The notes under the pieces were generated by a model, which ran no database searches, was not told the DNA's origin, and saw only the letters and a list, made by a program, of their open reading frames with translations. Below are positions 45,545 through 56,514 of a stretch of 64,000 nt of DNA, one piece after another. Both the position numbers and the translations under genes were made by a program. Positions within the stretch are counted from its first letter, which is position 1. Each line of letters begins with the position of its first letter. Source of the DNA: Hymenopus coronatus (lineage: Eukaryota; Arthropoda; Insecta; Mantodea; Hymenopodidae); NCBI GenBank assembly GCA_030762935.1, contig CM060883.1, positions 54,272,001 through 54,336,000 on the forward strand, read 5' to 3'.

Positions 45545-46132
45545 GGGATATTTCATTTGAGAAATGTTTTTAATTTTTTTAAAACTGAATTTAATAACTA
45601 GGAATATCTTGGAAACGGTTTAACTCTGAAAATAGTGTATTTGGTATAAATACGAAATCTACATTTTTTATGTAGTAAGATCTTCTATATCTCTTATGGT
45701 TTACCAGTTATGCAAGTGTCTTGCAGAATGAACAGGACTTTAGAGGCGATTCCTAGAAAACTCAAAATACCTTAAATTTCATTTAGCATAAAGTATTTAA
45801 AACATGTGATACGTTAATCAGAATCGTTGCAGTCACTTTTGAGAAAATTAAACTTTTCGAAAAATGTTTTTACTGAGGGTAGTTTTGGTTGGGGAATTTT
45901 CTTGAAAATCTTCGTGTCGTATCCTTAGAAAATTTTGAACTTAAATATCATGTTTGTTATTGAATGGACTTTTTGCTGTCCCCAAATCTTTTTCAAAAAT
46001 TATTATTTTTTAAATTCAGGGGTTTTAATACATTCATTCCCTGCGAAATCTTGGTTTCGGATTTTTGGGTGGAGCAACAGGTACCTTCTATATCTACTAT
46101 GTACACTGTATGTGGTAGAGAAAGTAAAAAGC
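45545..46132 (+). repeat. R880 fragment, forward (middle to 3' end)
   Basis: Starts in the CATTTGAGAAATGTTTT block and ends GGTAGAGAAAGTAAAAA. With the previous piece it forms an inverted pair produced by deletion between two copies. Confidence 0.85.
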
Positions 46133-47850
46133 TTATTACCTCTTATGATGTGGTACTAATCCAGCTTCAGATTTCAACACCCGCATACTATATCAACTTT
46201 GACACAGGAAACTTATGGTCTTGTCCGTGATTGTTTGCAATAGATGAAAATCAACGCAGCTAGAACGCCACTGACAAAACTCTTTTTAGTTGCTGCTACT
46301 TGCAGGTAAGCATGTTATTGCTCAAGCATTCATTGACAATATAGCCGTAGTATGTGCTTAAAGTTTGAAAGAAAATTATTATTTAAAGTTAAAATCCACC
46401 AGTGGAGAACTGGGTGAGAACGACTTTCGTTTTTACCCCTTGCAATGAGCAGGTCGCTAATTAGAGTTTTATCCTCTGGTGATAGCATCACTCTTGCCAG
46501 TACTTCACTGATAGATTTTAACTTGAAAGAGCCCCGCTGAGTTCTGCAATTGTTTAACGTACCAAGGGATATCTGCACATGTCAAATACGGGGCAGTTGG
46601 CCCACCGATATAGTTTTAGAAAACAGTATTGATAAACCAAAGCCACAAAAATGTCTTAATAGAATTTTCAGCTAAGCTTTGATTATATTGCAAGGATACA
46701 CCTTTTTATTTTTACTTAACTATCCTCCTCACAAACTGATTCATTTTCCTACGCCAGTTATCTATTTGAGTAAAAAAAAAGTTTAACAGTTTATATTGGA
46801 TTTAAACTCAGCACTATGAAATGGACATCCGAGCAGGCTATTATTTCATGAAATTGAAACTGATAATTTTGGAAATACATGGTTGCTATTTTCGCTCTTT
46901 TGGATGAGAAATGAGCTATTTTAATTTGAAAATTAACACCATATTCATTTAAATTTAACAGTACAAATTTTCAAATGGAAAGCATTTTCTTAACTTCAAA
47001 GTTTGTCGTCGCAACCGTAGATTTCCTATACAGGTGTTCTTCCATTATCTCTTTGTAACCTCTGAAAGTATGTCGAGTGAATTCTATATCACCCTATATA
47101 TGGAATAAACTCTTAAAAAGGGTATAAATTAGTGTTTTATCCTGTCTAAGGGAAAGATCTGTTTCAGCAGCTGAAGGAAATTAAATTATTGGCACATCTC
47201 AGGATAATGAACGACTCAAACAAAAAAGAACATATTTTCTTGTCCTTCTCGATTTATCCTCCACAGAATCAGAAGTAAGTAAAAGTAAGTTTCTTTGCTG
47301 TGCTCAGATCTCCGAGAACTTTTATCCGATGTTCATTAATTTTACAAAAACATCAACGGCTTTCTTCTGTGTTCTGTTAGACCTTGCTGCATCCTGTTTG
47401 CTTTTTAGTGTAACTAAGTTCTGGGGGGAATACTTACACCGTTAGTTCAATTATGATAATGGAAATCGATAACGAACCTCTTTCGAAAGAAAAGCTACAA
47501 ACAAGCGAGTTTCAGTGAATTGCGAAGTTACACATTTACAAATTCACGAAATCAGCCGTCCTTAGATCTTCAAGTTTCCATCATTACTAGTAGCTTGAAT
47601 TAGAACTCTTGCATTTATAGTAATAATACTTATCAATTACAACTTGTTACACATTTACAGTTCTTATAAATCCCAATATGTAGTCAATTTAAGGAGACAC
47701 CAACGTGAAAAATTGGAAGAGTAAAAATAGTATTATAAACTGTTGTACTCACACTACTTTCTCTACTCACTCTTCCACAAAGTATTCTTACAAGAGCGTA
47801 TTATTCTAACGGTTTCTTGTTCATCCAGAAAGACGTTCAATTCATATTTA
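46133..47850. other. No feature recognised
   Basis: About 1.7 kb of AT-rich DNA. The antisense frame at 46330-46578 has no family signature. Confidence 0.35.
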
Positions 47851-47854
47851 CAGA

Positions 47855-47998
47855 GTGAGTTTTCGTTTTTGAGAAACGGACTTTTTTACTCAGGGTACCT
47901 CAAATTTTCGGTGAAATCTCAACATCAAATTTTAGAGCAGATAACAATGCCTTCTCTACCTTCTATGTATGTATTACTTGTAGAGAAAGTAAAAATGG
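47855..47998 (+). repeat. R880 end block, forward
   Basis: From TTTTCGTTTTTGAGAAACGG to TTGTAGAGAAAGTAAAAA. Confidence 0.85.
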
Positions 47999-48084
47999 AG
48001 AGAAAAAAGCTCATAAACACCATTAAGTCATAAAAGTTTCTATCCTTTGAAGAAGAATAATTATTTTGGATTTGGGCGTTAATT

Positions 48085-48965
48085 TTTACTTTTTCTAGCC
48101 CATATATACAATGCAGATAGTAGACAAAAAAGTTTTTGTATTCCATCCCAAAATTTTAAACCGAGATTTCACCGGCAATACATGTTTTGAGACACCCTGA
48201 ATAAAAAAAAAAGGCATTTTAAGAAACGTGTCCTTGTGTATGTTTGTCAATATGTGTGTGTCTGTCTGTGGGCACATAGTTCAAAAATGAAAAGTCGGTT
48301 AAATACCAAACTTGATATTTAAGTTTATCCTACAAGGATGCGACGTAAAGATTTTCAAGAAAATCCCCCCACCCCCAACTACCCTTTACATGGAATATTT
48401 TTCACAAATTTTGATTTTCTCAAAAATGTCTCTAGGATTTTGATTAAAGTGTCATATTATTAAGATATTTTCTTGTCAAACGAAATGTGCATCTTGAATT
48501 TTCTGGGATAGCCTCTGAAGACCTCTTCATTTGAATTACTTTTTAATACCTTTTGTATATCTGGTAAACCGTACGAAATATACAAATAACTTAATATACA
48601 AAAATGTAGATGTCATTAAGACACACAGTTTATGTTATATACTTTTTTTTGTAGAGTTAACCATTTTCGAGATATTCCGAGTTATTGGTTTCTGTTTTAA
48701 GGTAGTTAAAATTTTTCTCTTGTTTACTCCTAGCAAGCTAAGAGAACCGAATTTAAATTGTTTCACTTAGCGACCGGCTTTTAAAAGATCCTATCACATA
48801 ACCTAGTGCATTCCCTTATTTGCCTTCTACTTACAAGGAAGTAAGCAATAAGAACAATTCTGGGAATGTTTATCTTGATTGGCATGACGTAGATAAAATA
48901 GTCTTTTGTAATGAACGCTTGTGGAACAGCTGGGGAAATTCGTGTGAATGGAAATCATCAGATGT
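48085..48965 (-). repeat. R880 dispersed repeat, full minus-strand copy (tandem pair, unit 1)
   Basis: All blocks are present. It ends TGTGAATGGAAATCATCAGA and is followed directly by the next minus unit. Confidence 0.92.
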
Positions 48966-49852
48966 TCATTTTACTTTCTCTATAGGCACTATGTACATAG
49001 TGTATAGAGAATGTATTGCACTCCACTAAAAAATTCGATACCGAGATTTCATCGGAAGTATATGTTTTAGTGTCCCCTTTATCTAAAAAAAAACATTTTC
49101 GGAAAAAGGTCCGTGTGTGTGTGTGTGTGTGTCCGTGTGTCCGTGTGTCTGTGAAAACGATAACTCAAAAACGAAAAGTCGGTAAAATACCAAACTTGGT
49201 ATTTAAGTTTAGTGTCTTCCAGGGATGCGCCACGAAGATTTTGAGAAAAATCCCCCCACCCGCAACTACCCTTTACATGGAACTTTTTTCGAAAATTTTG
49301 ATTTTCTCAAAAATGGCTCTAACGATTTTGATTAAAATTTCGTATATTAAAGATATTTACCTGACAAATAAAATGTATATCTTGAAATTTCTGGGAATAG
49401 CCTCTGAAGAGTAGTTTAATCTGGATGAATTTCACTAAATTTTGAATAACTGCTAAACCGTAAGAGATGAACAAAAACTTACTACACAAAAAATGTAGAA
49501 CACGTTAAAACATACAATTTATGTTATATACATTTTTTTCGTGGAGTTCGTCGGTTTTGCGACATTCCTTATTTTTGGTTTCTGCTATGAAACCTTAAAT
49601 ATTTCTCATACAGGAATTTGTCAACTGCTGTCCTAACAAACAAAGGAACTTCAGTGACATAGCAACCAGCTTTTGATTATCACTTTAACTTATGGTACTC
49701 CCTTATTTCACCTCTACTTACAAGGAAGCAGGTAATATGGCTATTTCTGATGTTTACTCATTAGCATGAAGTTAATAGAAATATAAGCTTTTTAAGAATA
49801 ATTTGTTGCAGGGATATAGAGAAAGTCATGTGAATGGTACACATCAGATTTT
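48966..49852 (-). repeat. R880 dispersed repeat, full minus-strand copy (tandem pair, unit 2)
   Basis: Well preserved. The terminal palindrome CTTTCTCTATAGGCACTATG...CATAGTGTATAGAGAA is at 48978-49014, a (TG)n tract at about 49113-49130, and the 5' terminus at about 49826-49852. The 132-codon frame inside it (49016-49414) recurs in other copies. Confidence 0.94.
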
Positions 49853-49874
49853 TTTGAGTTATGCTGTCCACACA

Positions 49875-49948
<74 letters not shown>

Positions 49949-50125
49949 CACACTGACATTTTTTAAATGCTTTATTTGTTTCAAATGTTTCAATTTCTGA
50001 ATCACCTTCACTGAAGGAACAATAACTCTGGTCAGAATCGAAAAGCACTTCATTCTCACTATTTTCCAGAGCACATGACGCCTCTATATACTTGGTATCC
50101 CAACTCAAAATGCACACTTTCATCA
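49853..50125. repeat. R880 scrap with (CA)n and (TA)n microsatellites
   Basis: GAGTTATGCTGTCCACACAG (49855-49874) is forward R880 sequence. It leads into (CA)n at about 49875-49907 and (TA)n at about 49908-49945. R880 similarity fades near 49975, and 49976-50125 is unrecognised. Confidence 0.75.
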
Positions 50126-51030
50126 GTTTTTACTTTCTATACACGTTCTATGTACATAGTGAATGGAGAAGATATTGCATTCCACCCCAAAAAATTGATA
50201 TCGAAATTTCACCGGAAATAGACAGGTTCTCTTGTATCCAAAAAAAGTGTTTCAGAAAAATGTCCGTGTGTGTGTGTCCGTGTGACCGCGTGTCTGTGAA
50301 TAGGATAACTCAAAAACGAAAAGTCTGTGAAATACCAAACTTGGTATTTAAGTTTTGTATCTTCCAGGAATGCGACACGAGGATTTTGAGAAAAATCCCT
50401 CCACTCCAAACTACCCTTTACATAGAAAAAATTTCGAACATTTTTACAGATGACTTCACGGGATAGCAACCGAGTTAGATTGAAATCTAAGCTTTTGTCC
50501 ATTTTGACTCTGTGGTCCTCGTTAGGGAAGAATCAAGATGGTCGAAAATTCTGATTTTCTCAAAAATGACTTGAACGACTTTGATTAAAATACCGTATTT
50601 TAAAAATATGTATATGGCAAATAAAATTTATATCTTTAATTTTCTATAAATACCTCTTTTTTCTGAATTTTGCGTAACTGATAAACCGTAAGAGATAGAC
50701 AAAAACTTACCACACAATATGTAGAACACGCTAAAACACACAATTTATGTCATATACGTTTTTTTCGTTGAATTGACTGTTTCTGAGATATTCTTGTTAT
50801 TTGTTTCAGATTTAAAATGCTTAAGTTGTGAACTTCTGGCACTGCATAGAAATGGATTTCATCCACATGGTAAAAGATTTAACTATTGTTTTAATTTAAT
50901 GTATTCCTTTATACTTTCAAGTAATTAAGACAATTTCTAATAATGCTTATGTTATTATCACAAAGCAGATAGAAGAATATGCTTTGCAGCAATAATTTTT
51001 ATTGAGATGTAGAGAAAGTCGTGTGAATGG
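50126..51030 (-). repeat. R880 dispersed repeat, minus strand, with a 100-bp insert
   Basis: Full copy from the palindrome (50135-50170) to TCGTGTGAATGGAACACAGATTTTT. Sequence at about 50440-50545 does not match the consensus and interrupts the TTTCGAAAATTTTGATTTTC block. Confidence 0.92.
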
Positions 51031-51049
51031 AACACAGATTTTTAACTTA

Positions 51050-51313
51050 ATACTGGTATAGGTGTATAAAGAGTGAAGACTAGATCTGCTAAAAATATAC
51101 ATTCCAAGAGAATTAAGATCGAGAAGAGCTGGTGTGTGTAGTTAGAGGAAATCTTAACGAAAATAGAGATGGGAGACTTATGGAGAAATAGGATAGAAGA
51201 TATAGATAAACAGGTGCTTTTGGGTGAACTAGAAAATAAAAGATAAGCACGTGCTTTTGGGTGAACTAGAAAAATAAAGAAAGAATGGTTACGAGGGGTA
51301 TGAGACATATGTA
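51050..51313 (+). pseudogene. LINE-like fragment, 5' of the piggyBac element
   Basis: Lysine- and glutamate-rich frames on the plus strand look like decayed LINE coding, and coding-like sequence resumes beyond the piggyBac element. It contains a partial 39-bp direct repeat (about 51208-51240 and 51249-51281). The LINE call is tentative. Confidence 0.4.
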
Positions 51314-52136
51314 TTAACCCTTTTAATGCTAATCACATCTAATCGTGATCCAAAAATTCTGCGAGAAGTGCCAATCAGGATCTAATCGTGTTTTAACTCT
51401 TTTCAGCGGGAAAGTCTGTGTACTTTCTACGTCATAGAGAAAGGCTTTCTGGAGCGTTTCAGGATCTTATCTTTACATTCCAATGCACTAAATTAGCTCC
51501 AAACTTAATTTCTCTAGCCGGTGTTTGTTTATGTTGGTTGAAACATGGCGTCGTCTAGCCGAAGTTTACCTACCGAAGAGGATATAAGAGCTGCAGTTCG
51601 GAAGATGTATTAGAATAAAGCAAGAGATTTTGAATTTTCAGACCTTGATGAAAACGTTTCTAACATCAACGTAAGAGAGGAAGATATATATTCTAGCTTC
51701 AGCGATGAAAATGCATTCATTAATAACGGCCCTCGTAGGCATTTAAATAATTGGTGTACTTATCAAAATGGGTTACGGAGGTGTAACCATACGATGCATA
51801 CAATGTGAGTCAACCAGTTTAGTAAAGAAATAGCTGTACTTTCATTTAATAAGCCTGAACTTTCTGTGCAGTAAGGTTTTATTTGTCTAATTATTGATTA
51901 TTTTGGGATTTTTAATTATTTTTTGATTTTTAAAAAATACTGAAGGGACTTTTCATCCATATGATGTATATTATACAGTAGACAAAAGGGTTTGCTAAAA
52001 CCAAAACAGATTCAGCTCTGTATGTCATTTGGTACTCATTTTATTACTAATAATTTAAAACCCTGTATTCTCCTCTAAAATAGCTTGGTATTTTCAAATG
52101 GCATTTTGCTATTCGGGCTGGCACTTAAAGGGTTAA
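51314..52136. mobile_element. piggyBac-like element, internally deleted, copy 2
   Basis: TTAA at 51314-51317 and 52133-52136. The element is 51318-52132 (815 bp) with ends CCCTTTTAATGCTAATCAC and GGGCTGGCACTTAAAGGG. It shares both termini and most of its sequence with the copy at 11635, but is shorter. Confidence 0.88.
51545..51810 (+). pseudogene. piggyBac transposase N-terminal fragment
   Basis: ATG at about 51545 begins MASSSRSLPTEEDIRAAVRK, then an in-frame stop. The frame continues with acidic sequence including NVREEDIYSSFSDENAF near 51665-51720. This acidic N-terminus is typical of piggyBac transposases. The whole catalytic domain is absent and the sequence passes into the 3' end of the element. 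It cannot transpose itself but keeps the ends a transposase would need. Confidence 0.78.
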
Positions 52137-52694
52137 ACAAGAGAGGGAAGGATTAGTGTGGATGATAACAGGAGGGGTGTGGTGTAGGGAAGTGGCGACC
52201 TCATCGCCCAGTGGGAAACCACTGCAATTAGCCACCCGAGTATTGCGGGAAAACCATAATCTAACGTGTTTGGAAGGAAATGTCCAACACAAATCCCCAG
52301 ACTAACAGGGAGGTGGGTCTGGACACTAGAGTTGGCAATCCCAACACCAGACTCGAGTACAATAGGCCAATCACCTACTTGGCCTAAACTTTAATAATAC
52401 AGAGAAATACTCTGAATGGCAGAAGGGGAAGGCGAAGAAGAAGAAAACAGGAGTTTTACTTTTGAAAGGGATGAGGGGCAATGAACTAGAACGTTGTAGT
52501 TTATGCGGGGAGAAAGATAGTTGTTCATTGCTTAATAGAATGTAAAGAGGTAAGAAATTGGAGGAAAGGCATTTGGGTACACAAATGAGATAGTATGCCA
52601 GGAGAGATGGTAACAATGAAAATGTTTAATGCAAACGAAAAGAGAAGAATAAAATAAATAAGGCAATATTTGGGAAAACAAAAGGAAATTACAT
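52137..52694 (+). pseudogene. LINE C-terminal fragment
   Basis: ELERCSLCGEK near 52490-52520 and, one frame over, VHCLIECKEVRNWRKGIW near 52522-52575 together form the C-X2-C...H-X4-C finger at the end of LINE ORF2 proteins. The portion 52190-52385 is more GC-rich, does not fit this protein and may be a separate SINE. Confidence 0.55.
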
Positions 52695-52697
52695 AAG

Positions 52698-53583
52698 AAA
52701 AAATCTGATGTGTTCCATTCACATGACTTTCTCTAAGCTCTGCAACAAATTAGTTTTAAAAAGCTTATATTTCTATTTACTTCATGCTAATCGACAAAAA
52801 ATTAGCAGAAATAGTCTTATTACTTGCTTCCTTGTAAGTAGAAGGGAAATAAGGAGTAGCAAAGGTTAAAGCGATAGTCAAAAGCTGGTTGCTATGTGAC
52901 TGAAGTTCCTTTGTTTGTATGGACAGGAGTTAATAAATTCGTGTATGAGAAAAGTTAAGTTTCTCGAACCTGAAGACAAAAACAAGGAATATCTTTAAAA
53001 AAAAAAGATCAACTCCACGAAAAAAATGTATACAACATAAATTGTGTGTTTTCATGTGCTCTACATTTTTTGTGTGGTAAGTTTCTGTGTATCTCTTACG
53101 GTTTAGCAGTTATGCAAAATTCCGTAAAATTCACTCACAATAAAGTAGTCTTCAGAGGCTATTCCCAGAAAATTCAAAATATACATTTTATTTGTCAGGT
53201 ACATATCTTTAATATACATTTTAATCAAAATCGTTATAACCATTTTTAAAAAATTCAAAATTTTCGAAAAAAAGTTCCATGTAAAGGGTAGTTGGAGGTG
53301 GGGGGATTTTCTTGTAAATCTTCGTATCGCATCCTTGGAAGATACTAAACTTAAATACCAAGTTTGGTATTCAACGGTGTTTTCGTTTTTGAGCTATGCT
53401 GTCCACAGACACACAGACACACACAGGCACACGCACGGACCTTTTTCTGAAAATGCTTTTTTTTTGGATTCAGGGGGACCCAAAACATGTATTTCCGGCG
53501 AAATCTCGGTATCGAATTTTTGGGTGGAGTGCAATACCTTTTCTATACACTATGTACATAGTACGTGTAGAGAAAGTAAAAAT
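52698..53583 (+). repeat. R880 dispersed repeat, reference full forward copy (886 bp)
   Basis: Best complete forward unit. 5' end: AATCTGATGTGTTCCATTC, containing a small ATGTG/CACAT hairpin, then ACTTTCTCTA. Next is a GCTAAT...ATTAGC hairpin block, a TCCTTGTAAGTAGAAGGGAA block, GGTTGCTATGTGACTGAAG, AATTGTGTGTTTT, GTTCCATGTAAAGGGTAGTT, a G-rich run, TCGCATCCTTGGAAGATACT, a CA tract (53402-53435), and an end block TTTCCGGCGAAATCTCGGTA. It finishes with the terminal palindrome around ACTATGTACATAGT and GTAGAGAAAGTAAAAA. TAGAGAAAGT at the end is the inverse of ACTTTCTCTA at the start. No gene is evident. A-runs flank both ends. The class is unknown. Confidence 0.93.
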
Positions 53584-53943
53584 AGATTACCTAAATTGTG
53601 TGTTAACGAGATCTACATTTTTGTCTATCTCTCGTGGTTTATTATTTATATGCAAAAGTAATTCAGAATAAAGAGCTCCTCAAAATCTATTCCCAGTAAA
53701 TTCAGGATATAGTAAATTTCACTGTCATTATTGAAAATATATTCAACACTAGGCATTTCAATAAAAGCAGTTAGAACCATTTTTGAGAAAAATTCAAATT
53801 TTTGAAAAATGTTGCAAGAGGGTAGGTGAGGATGGTGGATATTCCTGAAAATCTTCAGTCTGCATCCGTGGAAAATGCTGAAGTTAAGTATGGAAGGTGC
53901 TATAACTTAATGACAATTTTGTTTTTGAGTTATGCTCTTCACA

Positions 53944-54008
<65 letters not shown>

Positions 54009-54133
54009 GTCTTCTTCTAAAAATGTGCTTTTTTATTTTTATTTATTCAGTGGGCCAAACATAAAATTTCCCGTGAAATCTTGATATTTCTACCTACTAC
54101 GAGCGTTGCACATATATGGCAGAGAATGTGATG
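53584..54133 (+). repeat. R880 dispersed repeat, forward, 5'-truncated, tandem to the previous unit
   Basis: Starts in the AATTGTGTGTTAACGAGATC block and ends near GGCAGAGAATGTGATG. It carries a long pure (CA)n tract at 53943-54006. Confidence 0.88.
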
Positions 54134-54466
54134 CCAGAATTGCTTAGGTCTTTATAGTAAGCCTTACATCTTCAAGAGGTATCTGAGTTACAATGAAGAT
54201 GGTGCGATTTTTTCTGTTGGCCATGATTTATGCTGTTTCCATAGATTTATGATGTTGATTCAGTGCAACTAGTGGATTTCCGGCGAAAGTTGATTTTGGA
54301 GCTTTTAAACCTTTGATCGGAAGCAATATTTATTTCTTTTATGTGACACACAATTATACACAACAGATATTCTATTTTATATTTTATTTCTGGGTTTTCA
54401 CTAATATGAGTAAGTTGTTATGAATCAAGAATTACTACTAACATTCTAGAATTGTTCTATACTAAG
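54134..54466. other. No feature recognised
   Basis: Spacer before a cluster of mariner elements. Confidence 0.35.
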
Positions 54467-55751
54467 TACAGTGGCTGTTTCAGAAGTACCCGACCTGACG
54501 TATAGATAGCGGATGTTGTTTCAAAAAACAACATGGTAAAAAGTACCATCCTTACAAAGCTTAAGTTTGAAGATTGGCGATTTTACATTGTTTAGCATTT
54601 GTTTTGCAGCCATCTTTAGTGAATGTTCTCAGCGAATTTGTAACCATGGATAAAACTGGTCATCGTTATGTGATACAATACTTTCATTTGAAAGATCTTA
54701 GCCCAACTAACATTAAAGCTGAGCTAGATTCTACTTTGGGGGAGTCTGCTCCTTCGTTTATAACAGTAAAATATTGGGTGGCAGAGTTTGAGCGCAGCTG
54801 TTCGAGTTACCAAGACGAACATTGCAGTGGTTGACCAAATGAGGTTACCAGTCCAGAAATTGTAAAGAAAAGTCACAAAATAGTATAGGATGACCGTCGA
54901 CTGAAAGTGCACGAGCCAGCAGACATTGCAGGAATTTCAAAAAGTCCTATACATCGTGTACTGACTGAAAATTTCGATATGAGAAAGTTGTGTGCAAGGT
55001 GGGTGACGCGTTTTATCACAATAGAACAAAAACGTCTAAGGACGCTTCAGTTGAGTGTTTGGCAATGTTTCGCTGCAATAAATTTTTTGCGTCGATTCAC
55101 AAGAACGGATAAAACCTGGGTCCATCACTTTACACCTGAGACGAAGGAACAATCAAAACAGTGGATTGGAAGGGGAGAATCGGCTCCAAAGAAGGCAAAG
55201 ACAGTCCATCTGCAGGCTAGGTCATGGCGTCACTTTTCTGGGACGACGCGGGATAATTTTAATTGATTATCTGAAAAAAAGGAGAAGTAATCAATGGTGA
55301 ATATTGTGCAAACTTGTTACAGCGTTTGTATGATGAAATGCAGCAAAAACGGCCGCATTTAGCGAAAAAGAAGGTTTTGTTTCATCAAGACAATGCACCA
55401 GTTCACACGTCCATTATTGAAAAGGCCAAAATAAACGAGTTAAAGCTCAATTGCTTCCTCGTGCACCCTATTCACCAAATTTAGCCTCTTCTGATTATTT
55501 TCTGTTTCCATACTTGAAGAAATGACTTGGTGGTAGAAGATTTGTCAACAACGAAGAGGTGGAATCTGCACTTGATGGCTATTTTGCAGACTTCGATAGT
55601 TCTCCCTATAAACAGGGTATCGAAGCTATTGAAAATCTCTGAGAAAAGTGTATTGAGTTGAAAGGACACTATGTAGAAAAATAAAGATGTTTTTCCTAAA
55701 AATGTTTGTGCATTTTTTGTTAGATCGGGTACTTCTGGCACAGCCCTCGTA
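54467..55751 (+). mobile_element. Mariner element, full length (1281 bp)
   Basis: The element is 54469-55749. TA target duplication at 54467-54468 and 55750-55751. Terminal inverted repeats of about 25 bp share GGCTGT and CAGAAGTACCCGA. Length is normal for mariner. Confidence 0.93.
54646..55684 (+). pseudogene. Mariner transposase, full length but broken
   Basis: ATG at 54646 (MDKTGHRYVIQYFHLKDLSP). The paired-like DNA-binding domain runs to about 54990, with in-frame stops near 54832 and 54886. ENFDMRKLCARWVTRF follows near 54970-55015. Catalytic region: TDKTWVHHFTPET near 55108-55145 (first Asp), VLFHQDNAPVHTS near 55377-55415 (second Asp), and SSDYFLFPYLKK near 55487-55525 (third Asp, with the 34-residue spacing typical of mariner). 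It ends ...CIELKGHYVEK and TAA at 55682-55684. The three Asp codons persist, but stops and at least two shifts inactivate it. Confidence 0.9.
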
Positions 55752-56514
55752 TATACTATAGTGTGGGCAAAAATTCCCTGTACCAATGTGACTATTTAGT
55801 ATCAAATGTTATTTGCAGGTTGGTAGCTATATAGATATTGGTTGTGAGGCGAGACAAGAGCAAAACATTTTTTTCTGTCCACGAAGGAGTGAAACACGCT
55901 AGCGCTAGTTTTAGTGTGGCATTCTTACTTTTTATGCAAATAAATATGAGAAGATTATTGTTAACTTGGAAGAAGACAGTGCCGACGATATCAATAGCTA
56001 TGCTGGTTATGAGGAGTAAGATGATGGTGCAATGAGCGGGACTGAGGAGCTGTAGAAACGTGTGATGAGCACAGATACTTATTGTTTGGCTATGTTCATT
56101 GTTGCCAACCCATTGTGTGATACGCTGAATCGCAACCATAATAAAAATATTGGCATTCCTTCAAGCAAAATACTCCGTCTCACGCTCTAGATATTGTCAT
56201 AACATATTAAATATGAATAAAAATTAGCTTTAAAGCGAACAAAGTGATTTCTCTATAATATGGCCAATAATTACGTTTATGTGAACTGCAACTGTCTAAC
56301 CCTGCACGCTGTTGTAGTTGTGTTTAGTCATTTGCGCCAAGCTGGCACTTATATTCCACCTCTCATCTGTTGAAGAGAGGGAGAGAAGTAAATCAACTTC
56401 CCCTATGCGCTAGATTTGTTCTTGTCTCGCTTCACGACCTATACGTTACTTCTTGTTGGAATTCATGTTTATATGTTTTCGCAGTCGAGTTTAATTTGTA
56501 GCCACGGCAGATAT

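Noticed and set aside
49761..50123. Antisense ORF with alternating Tyr-Ile and Cys-Val runs
   Set aside because: It is a translation of the (TA)n and (CA)n tracts.
51042..51308. 88-codon antisense ORF with hydrophobic stretches
   Set aside because: It lies opposite a decayed LINE-like frame and contains a duplicated 39-bp block; there is no independent support.
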